Of a DNA stretch of 11,836 nucleotides, positions 4,972 to 11,836 are shown piece after piece. This DNA is from an uncultured Anaerolineaceae bacterium (GTDB taxonomy: Bacteria > Chloroflexota > Anaerolineae > Anaerolineales > Anaerolineaceae). Numbering within the stretch: the stretch's first letter is position 1; each line of letters begins with the position of its first letter. The notes beneath the pieces are model-generated. The model searched no databases. It saw only the letters and a list, made by a program, of their open reading frames with translations, and was not told where the DNA came from. The stretch is from positions 1 to 11,836 of the forward strand of contig CALCNO010000017.1 of NCBI GenBank assembly GCA_937897615.1, written 5' to 3'. A program made the position numbers and the translations under genes.

Positions 4972-6183
4972 TTAAGCCTGCCCGGAGAGTAACACTGTAC
5001 CCGCAGTAATGGTCCATTTCTCGCAGGCATCGGCAAAGTCCGGCGGGAATAAGTGGACATCGGCAGTGGTCATCATTGTCTGTTCAGCATCCCTGAGATA
5101 ATTCATCAAGAATGTGCGCCGCTGCAAATCGAGTTCAGCCATGATCTCATCCAGCAGCAGTACCGGCCACTGGGTGGTGCGCTGCTTGATCCATTCCACT
5201 TCTGCCAGTTTGAGCGAGAGCAAGGCCGTGCGAATCTGCCCGCGCGAGCCGTAATCTGTCAGGTCGATGCCGTTGGCCTGAATGCGCATCTCGTCCCGGT
5301 GCGGGCCAATGGTGGTCACGCCGCGCGCAATTTCCTCACTGCGCACCTTTTGCAATTGGTTAAGAAATCCCTGTTCAAGCTGATCCAGTGAAAAATTGTC
5401 CCGGTTCACCGGTGTCTGGATCGGTAAAGCAAACTGCCCCTGCGGCCTCGGCAGAGGGTCATAGGAGGGCTGATAGATCAGGCGCAGCACTTCCGTGCCG
5501 CCGGTCAATTTATCGTGGATGCGCGCGGCAATCTGATCGATCTCACGGATGGCCGCAATGCGAGCGTGCAGGATATGCGCGCCGCGGTTGGTGACAATGC
5601 CATCCCAGTAATCCAGCTGCGAGGCATCCCCGCCGCGTTCACACAGCATTTTAAGCAATGCATTACGCTGGGTAACAGCATTGTTATAATCTGCCAACGT
5701 TTGAGTGAAAAAAGGGTCGCCCTGAGCTGCCGCAAGGTTAAGGTAACGCCGCCGTTCATCCGGCCCCTCTTCGATGATGCGCGTCATCTGCGGCAAAAAG
5801 ATCACTGCGCTAAAATGCCCCACCAACTGATTGGCCGGGGTCTTCACACCGTCCAGCAAAATCTCTTTGCGCAGGCGTGCCCCGCCATTGCCATTGGAGT
5901 CCTGGATCAGGCGAACTTCCAGTTTATGCAGTTTTTCGCCGCGCTGGTAGGTGCCCACCAGGCGCGTTACCGCCAGCGCCTCGCGTGAGGCAATGAAGTT
6001 CACCAGCTGCCGGTCACTCTGGGCGTGGAAAGAGGTAAAAGTGGCCAGATAGTAGATGGCCTCAAGCAGCGAGGTCTTGCCCTGCGCATTGGCACCCTGC
6101 AACAAAAGAACCCGCCGAGGAATTTCCATATCCAGGCGGGAAAAAAGGCGAAAGTTGGTGAGGGCCAGATGCGTGAGATACAT
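4972..6183 (-). CDS. recF: DNA replication and repair protein RecF
   Basis: A 403-residue SMC-like ATPase that binds gapped DNA and, with RecO and RecR, loads RecA for recombinational repair. Visible: N-terminal LTNFRLF (8-14), Walker A GANAQGKTS (30-38) followed by LLEAIYYLA, FLPQMTRIIEEGPDERRRYLN (129-149), GPHRDE (293-298), the ABC signature YGSRGQIRTALLSLKLAE (311-328), Walker B VLLLDEIMAELD (341-352), and a D-loop/switch region near residue 373 (TTADVHLF). Length is at the long end of the family. The ATG at 6183 is three bases after the def stop codon and has only a weak upstream GGA, so it is probably translated by coupling with def. Here recF sits with def rather than in the common dnaA-dnaN-recF-gyrB cluster. 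Confidence 0.97.
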   Translation of the reverse strand: MYLTHLALTNFRLFSRLDMEIPRRVLLLQGANAQGKTSLLEAIYYLATFTSFHAQSDRQLVNFIASREALAVTRLVGTYQRGEKLHKLEVRLIQDSNGNGGARLRKEILLDGVKTPANQLVGHFSAVIFLPQMTRIIEEGPDERRRYLNLAAAQGDPFFTQTLADYNNAVTQRNALLKMLCERGGDASQLDYWDGIVTNRGAHILHARIAAIREIDQIAARIHDKLTGGTEVLRLIYQPSYDPLPRPQGQFALPIQTPVNRDNFSLDQLEQGFLNQLQKVRSEEIARGVTTIGPHRDEMRIQANGIDLTDYGSRGQIRTALLSLKLAEVEWIKQRTTQWPVLLLDEIMAELDLQRRTFLMNYLRDAEQTMMTTADVHLFPPDFADACEKWTITAGTVLLSGQA

Positions 6184-6186
6184 AGC

Positions 6187-6693
6187 TTAATCCAAAGGTA
6201 TCTCATCCTCCGCGGTGGGTTTCCATACCTTTGTTGCCAGGTCAGTGTAGAGAATGCCATCCAAATGATCGATCTCGTGCTGGAAAATGCGCGCCAGCCA
6301 GCCTTCGGCCTTGATCTTGACCGGCTTGCCCTGCTTGTTCTGCGCGCGCACCATCACACTCTGGTGGCGCTCCACCTCGCCGATCAGCCCCGGCACCGAA
6401 AGGCAGCCCTCAACGCCGGAGACCATCTCTTCCGATTTTTCAACGAACTCGGGATTAACCAGCACGTAAAGCTTTTTGGGGGCGTTATCATCCTCATCAT
6501 CACCGTATTCCACCACCACCAGGCGCAACGGCACAGCTACCTGCGGCGCCGCCAGCCCCACACCGGGGGCATCGCGCATGGTTTCCACCATGTTATCCAC
6601 CAGCGTGCGGAAGTCTTTATCGAATTCCGTGACCTTGTGCGCCTTGCGGCGCAGGATGGGATCGGGGGTCACCACAATTTCAAGCAAAGCCAT
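6187..6693 (-). CDS. def: Peptide deformylase
   Basis: A 168-residue metallo-enzyme that removes the formyl group from the N-terminal methionine of new proteins. All three family motifs are intact: GVGLAAPQ (44-51), EGCLSVPG (95-102) with metal ligand Cys97, and QHEIDHLDG (138-146) with His139, His143 and catalytic Glu140. An acidic insert GDDEDDNAPKK (64-74) precedes LYVLVNPE. The ATG at 6693 has GAGG about eight bases upstream. It follows the membrane protein gene by a 31-base gap and precedes recF by three bases, so the three genes form a likely operon. Confidence 0.97.
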   Translation of the reverse strand: MALLEIVVTPDPILRRKAHKVTEFDKDFRTLVDNMVETMRDAPGVGLAAPQVAVPLRLVVVEYGDDEDDNAPKKLYVLVNPEFVEKSEEMVSGVEGCLSVPGLIGEVERHQSVMVRAQNKQGKPVKIKAEGWLARIFQHEIDHLDGILYTDLATKVWKPTAEDEIPLD

Positions 6694-6724
6694 AATCTAC
6701 CTCATTAAAAATAATTGCTCTATT

Positions 6725-8368
6725 TTACCCGCGTTGTGCATCATCGGGGGAATGTCCCTGCTTTATCTGGTCATAGGTGGTGATCCAATCGGCCATGCGC
6801 CGCCCCTCCAGGCGCTGCTGTTCCTCCTGGTAACGTTTGAGGTGAGCATAGATTTCTCCCTGCACCTGGCCCGGGGCGTACACATTGTCAAAAGTGAGTT
6901 GCTCGTTACCCACCTGAATGTGAACTGTTCCAAAGTTCAGCGCCAACCCGATCAACCCCTTGCGCTTGAACTCCACCGTCTGGATGTTTTTCACCGGCAT
7001 GGAACGGCGATCTTCATACCCCAATGGCTTGCGTGCAACATCGATCAGTTGATCGCCGCTTAAGATGTACTGATCGTTGTACCAGTCGAGATACTGGTAA
7101 AGCCACCACAAGGCCGCAATCAGCGTGAGCACCAGCGTGGCGGCAAAAAAAGGTACCTGCGGTACGGATTCAAAAAGGCCCAGTGTGCGCCCCACAAAAC
7201 CGACAAAGAGCACAACCAGCAAGATGAAGGGAAGAAAGGTTTTCTTCACCATGATCCACCAGTGGGTGCGGTAAATGATGCTGCTCTCCTTTTCCTGCCG
7301 CAGTTGGAAGAAACGCGCCAGCCAATCCAGCAGAGAACTGCCCTGATAAATCATTGAAGGGCTGCTCCGCTCCGCTTTTGGTGGCTGTTCAGGGGTGTTA
7401 TTGCCCAGGCGTCCCGCCAAATGCGCCGCCATCTGTTTTCTTTCCTGCTCCAACTTGTCATCGGCGGCACGCTGGCGCAGGTGTTCCAAAAAGTCGAAAA
7501 TGGTCTGAGGGTATGGCAGTTTTTTGAAAGCAATTTCCCCGGTATAGGATTTAAGGCTCAGCGTTCCGTAACCGACCAACCGCCCCGCCAACGATGAATC
7601 ATAAGCAGTGGACAAGATAGCGCTCAGGGGAGATTCCTGGCGGCTTTCAAAGAAACCATACATCTGGCGCTGCGCCACCACTCGCCCGCTGGTAATGAGG
7701 AACATATCGTTGGCCCATTCGGCAACCGCCCAAATATCCAGCAAAAGAACCGCCAGCGCCGACAGCAATGCCAAGACCAGCCACATTGCCGTGGCACTCT
7801 CAGAGGCAAACGCTGCCGTCAATAGTAGCACGAAGGCTGCCACCCCGGGTGTCGTGATGGCAATCACTCGCAAAACAGGGATGAATTTATGGCGGCGCAC
7901 GATCAGCAATGGGTTCTCACCCGGCAGCAACCACGGCAATACCTGCTCGCTGGACAATTGGAAAGATTGCTCAAAGAGGCGCATGGCATCGGCAAATTGG
8001 GGGAACATCCCCGTCAACTGTGCGAGGTTCTGGTGTGAGATGGCAATGAGCGTGGTTTGCGCCGTACATACCGCGGACGTTTTGCGCACGGCGTGGGCAT
8101 GCAGAGCTTCTACGCCAAAATAGTCGCCGGATTTTAGGTTACCGTTGTTAATGGCTGCCCGTTCATGGACGGTGCGCAAGCGCACTTCACCGTTAAGAAC
8201 AAAATAGAGATGGATGGCCTTTTTCCCCTGGCCGAAAACCTTTGTGCCGGGTTGGCACTCCAGGAATTCGCAGAAAGACAGACACTCGCCAGCCTCCTCC
8301 TCATTCAGCAGGCTGAAAGGGAAGATCGTCAGCAGATTATCCAGTGCATCGGAGGATACGCGCTCCAT
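6725..8368 (-). CDS. Membrane protein: cyclic-nucleotide-binding-like domain plus two bacterial PH (bPH2-like) modules
   Basis: A 547-residue multidomain protein of unknown function. Residues 15-135 form a cNMP-binding-like beta-roll (FVLNGEVRLRTV at 56-67, then GDYFGVEALHAHAVRKTSAV at 81-100). The canonical FGE Glu is Val85, while Arg95 is kept, so ligand specificity is doubtful. Then come hydrophobic segments 162-188 and 193-217 followed by a PH-like stretch NDMFLITSGRVVAQ (220-233) to 293. A charged linker (297-345) leads to a second copy: hydrophobic segments 377-399 and 405-428, then NDQYILSGDQLIDVARKP (431-448) to about 512. The duplicated layout and the shared ND(M/Q)(F/Y)xLxSGxxxx signature suggest internal duplication of a bPH2 module (Pfam DUF/YdbS-like); cytoplasmic cNMP domain at a membrane is inferred. 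No Shine-Dalgarno is seen; TATACT lies six bases before the ATG, so the mRNA may be leaderless. It leads the def-recF operon. Confidence 0.8.
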   Translation of the reverse strand: MERVSSDALDNLLTIFPFSLLNEEEAGECLSFCEFLECQPGTKVFGQGKKAIHLYFVLNGEVRLRTVHERAAINNGNLKSGDYFGVEALHAHAVRKTSAVCTAQTTLIAISHQNLAQLTGMFPQFADAMRLFEQSFQLSSEQVLPWLLPGENPLLIVRRHKFIPVLRVIAITTPGVAAFVLLLTAAFASESATAMWLVLALLSALAVLLLDIWAVAEWANDMFLITSGRVVAQRQMYGFFESRQESPLSAILSTAYDSSLAGRLVGYGTLSLKSYTGEIAFKKLPYPQTIFDFLEHLRQRAADDKLEQERKQMAAHLAGRLGNNTPEQPPKAERSSPSMIYQGSSLLDWLARFFQLRQEKESSIIYRTHWWIMVKKTFLPFILLVVLFVGFVGRTLGLFESVPQVPFFAATLVLTLIAALWWLYQYLDWYNDQYILSGDQLIDVARKPLGYEDRRSMPVKNIQTVEFKRKGLIGLALNFGTVHIQVGNEQLTFDNVYAPGQVQGEIYAHLKRYQEEQQRLEGRRMADWITTYDQIKQGHSPDDAQRG

Positions 8369-8374
8369 GCTTGT

Positions 8375-8396
8375 AGTATATCCAACCTTGCAGGTT
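8375..8396 (-). promoter_or_regulatory. Promoter with embedded palindrome upstream of the cNMP/bPH2 gene
   Basis: The minus strand reads TATACT at 8380-8375, ending six bases before the ATG at 8368, with only a weak -35 candidate (TAGCAA, 17-base spacer). Directly upstream, AACCT and AGGTT flank GCA (8396-8384), a 13-bp inverted repeat placed in the -35/-10 spacer. That position suits a repressor or activator operator, possibly autoregulatory, which is inference. Confidence 0.45.
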
Positions 8397-8489
8397 ATTG
8401 CTACTGCGGATTACAGACACGTAAAACCTGAGCTTAATCGCTAATTTCTCTATGAGAACGCGCTTACCGCTTTTAATTTGTTATGCGGG

Positions 8490-9590
8490 TCATGCCCCAA
8501 AGTCCCTCACAGCAGCACATACCTGCGCCACATCCTCTTCGCTCATTTCTGGGCGGATGGGCAGGCTGAGCACTTCGCGGGCAGCAACCTCACTCTCCAA
8601 TAGGCTGCCAGAGCGCAGTTTTAAATCCGCGTAAGCCGGCTGCAAGTGTACCGGCAGCGGGTAATGGATCAACGTACCAATACCCTGTGATGCTAAGTGA
8701 TTGCGCAGGGCATCGCGCTGTGGATGGCGGAGCACATACTGGTGATAGACATGGCGCGTGTCTTGCGGTTCAAACGGCAGGATAACTCCACAGTCCTCCA
8801 GCAGAGAAGAATACTGCGCTGCCAGCGCACGCCGGCGTTCATTCCAGGCCTGCAAATGGGGCAGCTTTACGCGCAGCACCGCCGCCTGGAGTTCATCCAT
8901 GCGCGAGTTGAGACCTTTAAGCTCGCTGCGGTTGCGTTCCACCCAGCCATACTGGCGCAAGGCGCGGACACGCTCACTCACCGCAACATCATTACTCACC
9001 ACCGCACCACTGTCGCCAAACCCGCCGAGGTTCTTGGTGGGGTAAAAGCTAAAAGCCGCCGCCTGCCCCCATGTGCCCACCGGCCTACCATGATAGACGG
9101 CGCCGTGGGCCTGGCAGCAATCCTCAATGACAAGAAGCCCATGTCGATGCGCAAAATCCATGATCGGCTCAAGGTCAGCCGGGCAGCCATAGAGGTGCAC
9201 CGGCACAATGGCGCGGGTACGTGCCGTGAGCACTGCCGCCAAGCAGGCAGGGTCAAGCGTGTAGCGCCGCGGATCAATATCCACCAGAAGGGGGCGTACC
9301 CCTGCCAGTTCCACTGCCGCAACGGTGGCCGCGGCCGTATGTGCCACTGTAATGACTTCGTCGCCGGGTTGGATGCCGCAAGCCCGCAAAGCCAGCTGCA
9401 GTGCATCGGTACCAGAAGCAACTGCCACCGCCTGCGCTGCCCCACAGAAACCGGCAAAATCCCGCTCAAATCCTTCTGTTTCCGGCCCCAGAATGTATTG
9501 GCCAGATGCCAACACCCGTGCCACAGCAGCATCCACTTCAGCCTGGATGGAAAGATACTGAGCCTCCAAATCAACAGCCGGGATTCTCAC
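8490..9590 (-). CDS. DegT/DnrJ/EryC1-family PLP-dependent sugar aminotransferase
   Basis: A 366-residue pyridoxal-phosphate enzyme that transfers an amino group, usually from glutamate, to a keto group of a nucleotide-linked sugar. Motifs: VASGTDALQLAL (57-68), VHLYGCPADL (131-140), VIEDCCQAHGA (154-164) with the cofactor-facing Asp157 and Gln160, SFYPTKNLGGFGDSG (181-195) with PLP-binding Lys186, and NSRMDELQAAVL (228-239). The pattern is closest to 3-keto-sugar transaminases of the FdtB/QdtB type, but the exact sugar cannot be assigned. The start is GTG at 9590, inside a GTGA overlap with the stop of the upstream epimerase gene, with GGGAG about eight bases before it. It is the last gene of the sugar operon. 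No terminator with a T run is visible after it, so read-through toward the cNMP/bPH2 gene is possible. Confidence 0.93.
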   Translation of the reverse strand: MRIPAVDLEAQYLSIQAEVDAAVARVLASGQYILGPETEGFERDFAGFCGAAQAVAVASGTDALQLALRACGIQPGDEVITVAHTAAATVAAVELAGVRPLLVDIDPRRYTLDPACLAAVLTARTRAIVPVHLYGCPADLEPIMDFAHRHGLLVIEDCCQAHGAVYHGRPVGTWGQAAAFSFYPTKNLGGFGDSGAVVSNDVAVSERVRALRQYGWVERNRSELKGLNSRMDELQAAVLRVKLPHLQAWNERRRALAAQYSSLLEDCGVILPFEPQDTRHVYHQYVLRHPQRDALRNHLASQGIGTLIHYPLPVHLQPAYADLKLRSGSLLESEVAAREVLSLPIRPEMSEEDVAQVCAAVRDFGA

Positions 9591-10579
9591 CAGTAGTGCT
9601 CCCAGTTCCGGCGGTAAAAGTCAATTGTGCGCGTTAACCCCTCCCGTAGTGAAACCTGCGGCTGCCAGCCTAATTGATGGCGAATCTTCTCGTAATTGCC
9701 ATGATAATCGCCAATGTCGATGCGCCGGCGCGCCTCAGGAAAGGGCAGCATTTCACACGCTCCACCGCCTGCCACCTCGATCATCAGGTTAGCCAGATCA
9801 AGGAGGCGGATTGCTTCAGAACTGCCAAGGTTGTATACCTGCCCATCAGAGGAAGGATTGGTCACCGCCAACAACAAAGCATCCACTACGTCTTCTACAA
9901 AGTTCAGGTCGCGCAATTGTGTTCCCGAGCCATACACCGGGATGGGGCTTCCCTCGATCAGACGCCGAATCCACAATCCAAGGAAAGTCTGACGTTCGTC
10001 ACGGCAGCGCATGCGGGGACCGTAGACATTGGTCATGCGCAGGCTGCAGGCATGTAGCCCATAAACGCGCTGTGCCACCAGGTGATACAACTCGCCGGCA
10101 CGTTTGCTGATACCGTTAAAATCCACCGGGTCAATGGGATGAGCTTCATCCACCGGCAGGCTGCGCGCGCGACCATAGATTTGCCGTGTGCCTGCATAAA
10201 CAATTCTGATCCCGGGATTATGCTTGAGGCAGGCTTCAATGATAGATAACTGGCAGCCCGCATTGATTTCCAAATCTTGCATTGGCGCCTGCATACTGCC
10301 AACGTGGCTAACCTGTCCCGCAAGATTAAATAAGTAATCCTGCCCGGCAACGAGATCATCAATCACGCCCGTGCTGCGCAGGTCAGCAATGTGCAGGTCA
10401 ACCTGGCCCAGAATGTCATCCAAATTGAAACGGTTTGCTCCTGTAGCCGGATCGTCGGCGTCAACAACGGAAACACGGGCTCCCAGAGTCACAAGACGAT
10501 GCGCCAGAGTGCTTCCAATGAAGCCCAGCCCACCGGTAATGAGCACACGTTTCTTTTCAAATGAACTGGCAAAGCTCAT
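9587..10579 (-). CDS. NAD-dependent epimerase/dehydratase (extended SDR)
   Basis: A 330-residue extended short-chain dehydrogenase/reductase acting on nucleotide sugars. The NAD-binding GGLGFIG is at 16-22, with the adenosine-binding Asp40 at the end of strand 2 and DLRS at 66-69. Further signals are LAGQVSHVGSM (86-96), YAGTRQIYG (128-136), SLRMTNVYGPRM (179-190), GSGTQLRDLNFVEDVVDALL (217-236) and YNLGS (249-253). The YxxxK catalytic motif reads NGISK (155-159), so the usual Tyr is Asn while Lys159 is kept. The start at 10579 is chosen over an ATG at 10729 because the nucleotide-binding motif begins normally 10 residues in and the ATGA overlaps the stop of the glycosyltransferase gene. It probably supplies a modified sugar nucleotide for the aminotransferase or glycosyltransferase. 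Confidence 0.9.
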   Translation of the reverse strand: MSFASSFEKKRVLITGGLGFIGSTLAHRLVTLGARVSVVDADDPATGANRFNLDDILGQVDLHIADLRSTGVIDDLVAGQDYLFNLAGQVSHVGSMQAPMQDLEINAGCQLSIIEACLKHNPGIRIVYAGTRQIYGRARSLPVDEAHPIDPVDFNGISKRAGELYHLVAQRVYGLHACSLRMTNVYGPRMRCRDERQTFLGLWIRRLIEGSPIPVYGSGTQLRDLNFVEDVVDALLLAVTNPSSDGQVYNLGSSEAIRLLDLANLMIEVAGGGACEMLPFPEARRRIDIGDYHGNYEKIRHQLGWQPQVSLREGLTRTIDFYRRNWEHYW

Positions 10580-11319
10580 GTGTTTACCCCGCGTGGTTTT
10601 CTCTTCAGCACCAAACTCCGCCACAACACAAACAAATGGCGCGCGGTGCGTAACAAACGTTTCCAGTTGAAAAATTGCGAAATGCCATACTGACGGTGAT
10701 AGTGTGAAACTGGGACCTGGGCAAAACAAAAACCGGCATCCTGCATTTTTTTGATCATTTCCACGCAGATCGAACCGGTATTGCTTTCAAGAGTAATGCG
10801 GTCAAACACCGAGCGGCGCATCAGGCGAAAATCGCAGTCAACATCCTTGAGCCGCAATCCAAATGCCACCTTCATCAAACTGTTGTAGATTGCTCCCAGA
10901 AGAATGCGAATAAGCGGGTCGTTGCGGCTGATCTTGTACCCATTCACGATATCCACGCCGGGGCGCAATGCCGAAGCCAGATCGAGCAATTCAAGCGGGT
11001 TGTACTGGGCATCTCCATCGGTATAGAAGATCCATTCGCGTGAGGAAGCTGCAAAAGCTGTGCGCAAGGCTGCGCCGTAACCGCGGTTTTGCGCATGATG
11101 GATCACGCGCAATTCCGGTACCAGACGGGTAATTTCGGCAAGCACAACGGCCGTGTGGTCCTCGCTGCCATCGTCCACAACGATGATCTCAAAGTCAGTC
11201 GTAATATCGCGTGCGGCAATACGCGCAGTAAGAACCATGCTGGCAATCGTACCGGCATCGTTGTAGGCAGGAAAGCAGATACTAAGTGAACTAAGAAGAG
11301 AGGAGGCTTTCAAGTTCAT
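10576..11319 (-). CDS. GT2-family glycosyltransferase (dolichyl-phosphate-mannose-synthase-like)
   Basis: A 247-residue inverting glycosyltransferase that uses a nucleotide sugar, probably with a polyprenyl-phosphate or surface glycan acceptor. Motifs: ICFPAYNDAGTI (14-25), IIVVDDGSEDHT (45-56), NRGYGAALRTAF (78-89), the metal-binding FYTDGDAQYNP (98-108), VDCDFRLMRR (160-169) and HYHRQYGISQF (206-216). It ends after an Arg-rich amphipathic tail without transmembrane helices, so it should sit on the cytoplasmic membrane face. The ATG at 11319 lies four bases after the stop of the upstream methyltransferase and has no good ribosome binding site, so coupling is likely. Its stop overlaps the epimerase start. 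Confidence 0.93.
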   Translation of the reverse strand: MNLKASSLLSSLSICFPAYNDAGTIASMVLTARIAARDITTDFEIIVVDDGSEDHTAVVLAEITRLVPELRVIHHAQNRGYGAALRTAFAASSREWIFYTDGDAQYNPLELLDLASALRPGVDIVNGYKISRNDPLIRILLGAIYNSLMKVAFGLRLKDVDCDFRLMRRSVFDRITLESNTGSICVEMIKKMQDAGFCFAQVPVSHYHRQYGISQFFNWKRLLRTARHLFVLWRSLVLKRKPRGVNT

Positions 11320-11323
11320 AAGT

Positions 11324-11836
11324 TTATTTTAGCGCAACGGCAATCAAGCTCAAGCCAAACGGCAAGCCGGCGCGTACGGCCAGCGGGGCTTCTGCTGCCA
11401 GGATACGTCGCAGCAGTCCATTGAACACGCCAGTACCCAGAGTAAGGTCGGAGGAATCGGGCTTAGGCGGCACTGCCCTCTCAGCCAGGCGCTTGATCAA
11501 TGCCAATGGGAACAAAAAAGTATTGGCATAAGTGATGTGCACAACACGCAATCCGCTTTGCCTTATCAGATTGGAAAGTGAGCGCCTGTTAAAGCGCCGT
11601 GCAGTGTGAACAGCATGGTCGTGGTGGCCGCGCAACCAGTCATAGGCCGGCACCCGCAGCAACAGCAGACCGCCGGGCCGCAGTACGCGGGCAAACTCCT
11701 TGAAAGCAACAAGGGGGACTTCCACAGAACTTTCGTAGACCACATCGAAACTGGTGACCGCGTCAAAACAATTCTGCGGGAACGGCAGTTGCGTTACCGT
11801 CGCCTGAGCAAGGCGCGCGAGTCCTCTCTGCTGGCA
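11324..11836 (-). CDS. SAM-dependent methyltransferase, C-terminal 170 residues (5' part outside window)
   Basis: The frame is open to the window edge with no start required inside, so this is the C-terminal part of a class I methyltransferase (Methyltransf_11-like). The SAM-binding motif I lies outside. Visible are NCFDAVTSFDVVYES (fragment residues 22-36), EFARVLRPGGLLLLRVPAY (47-65), HDHAVHTARRFNRRSLSNLI (72-91) and a C-terminal TYANTFLFPLALIKRLAE. This PAYxWL...HD...RR...NTxLFP pattern is familiar in methyltransferases next to glycosyltransferases. A GTG at 11743 would be a wrong internal start because the frame and conserved residues continue upstream of it. It overlies no terminator before the glycosyltransferase (four-base gap), so it heads or continues the sugar operon; the substrate may be a glycan or lipid precursor. 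Confidence 0.88.
   Translation of the reverse strand, partial: CQQRGLARLAQATVTQLPFPQNCFDAVTSFDVVYESSVEVPLVAFKEFARVLRPGGLLLLRVPAYDWLRGHHDHAVHTARRFNRRSLSNLIRQSGLRVVHITYANTFLFPLALIKRLAERAVPPKPDSSDLTLGTGVFNGLLRRILAAEAPLAVRAGLPFGLSLIAVALK

Noticed and set aside
6025..6708. Plus-strand open frame of 227 codons
   Set aside because: Antisense to the start of recF and all of def, both with intact motifs; composition is that of a reverse-complement shadow.
8446..8458. Small inverted repeat TTCTC/GAGAA after the aminotransferase gene
   Set aside because: Five pairs with a 3-base loop and no T run on the minus strand; too weak to call a terminator.
8697..9596. Plus-strand open frame of 299 codons
   Set aside because: It lies entirely antisense to the well-supported DegT aminotransferase, has no recognisable domain and looks Arg/His/Cys-rich in the manner of a shadow frame.
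11324..11743. Treating the methyltransferase as a complete 139-residue gene from GTG at 11743
   Set aside because: The same frame stays open to the window edge and carries further family-like residues, so it is a 5'-truncated longer gene.

Overview
The window looks like a bacterial chromosome segment, most likely from Chloroflexota (Anaerolineae-like). That assignment is an inference from the general style of the RpoB N-terminus, the cyclic-nucleotide-domain/bacterial-PH membrane protein and the mix of housekeeping genes; no rRNA or other firm taxonomic marker is present. Almost everything is on the minus strand; the only clear plus-strand gene is rsmG. There is no insertion sequence, CRISPR array, tRNA or rRNA.

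Reading along the coordinates. (1) 1-839 is the 5' part of rpoB on the minus strand, cut by the window edge. It has its own near-consensus promoter (921-949) and a leader carrying a GNRA-capped hairpin (882-908). (2) 973-2162 is a two-gene minus-strand unit, a HAD phosphatase followed by a small metallophosphoesterase, joined by an ATGA overlap. (3) 2205-3850 is a second minus-strand unit: a recombinase-like protein that lacks the catalytic serine, then two overlapping GNAT acetyltransferases, closed by a textbook terminator. (4) 3851-4258 is a regulatory-looking island. It holds two terminator hairpins, a 14-bp palindrome, and a 32-codon open frame with its own promoter, strong ribosome binding site and terminator, which does not match any family I recognise. 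(5) 4259-4969 is rsmG on the plus strand, probably translated from a leaderless mRNA. (6) 4972-8368 is a minus-strand unit in the order cNMP-binding/bPH2 membrane protein, def, recF; its first gene also looks leaderless. (7) 8490-11836 is a tightly coupled minus-strand sugar/polysaccharide unit: a SAM methyltransferase (cut by the window edge), a GT2 glycosyltransferase, an SDR sugar epimerase/dehydratase and a DegT-family aminotransferase, with 4-bp overlaps or tiny gaps throughout.

How the genes work together: rpoB, rsmG, def and recF are core information-processing genes (transcription, 16S rRNA methylation, N-terminal deformylation, recombinational repair). The 8490-11836 unit probably makes and attaches a modified, perhaps amino-, sugar for a cell-surface glycan or glycolipid. 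The least explained parts are the small gene and hairpins at 3959-4214, the serine-less recombinase-like protein, and the large membrane protein at 6725-8368. All functional calls come from reading the sequence only; no database search was run.
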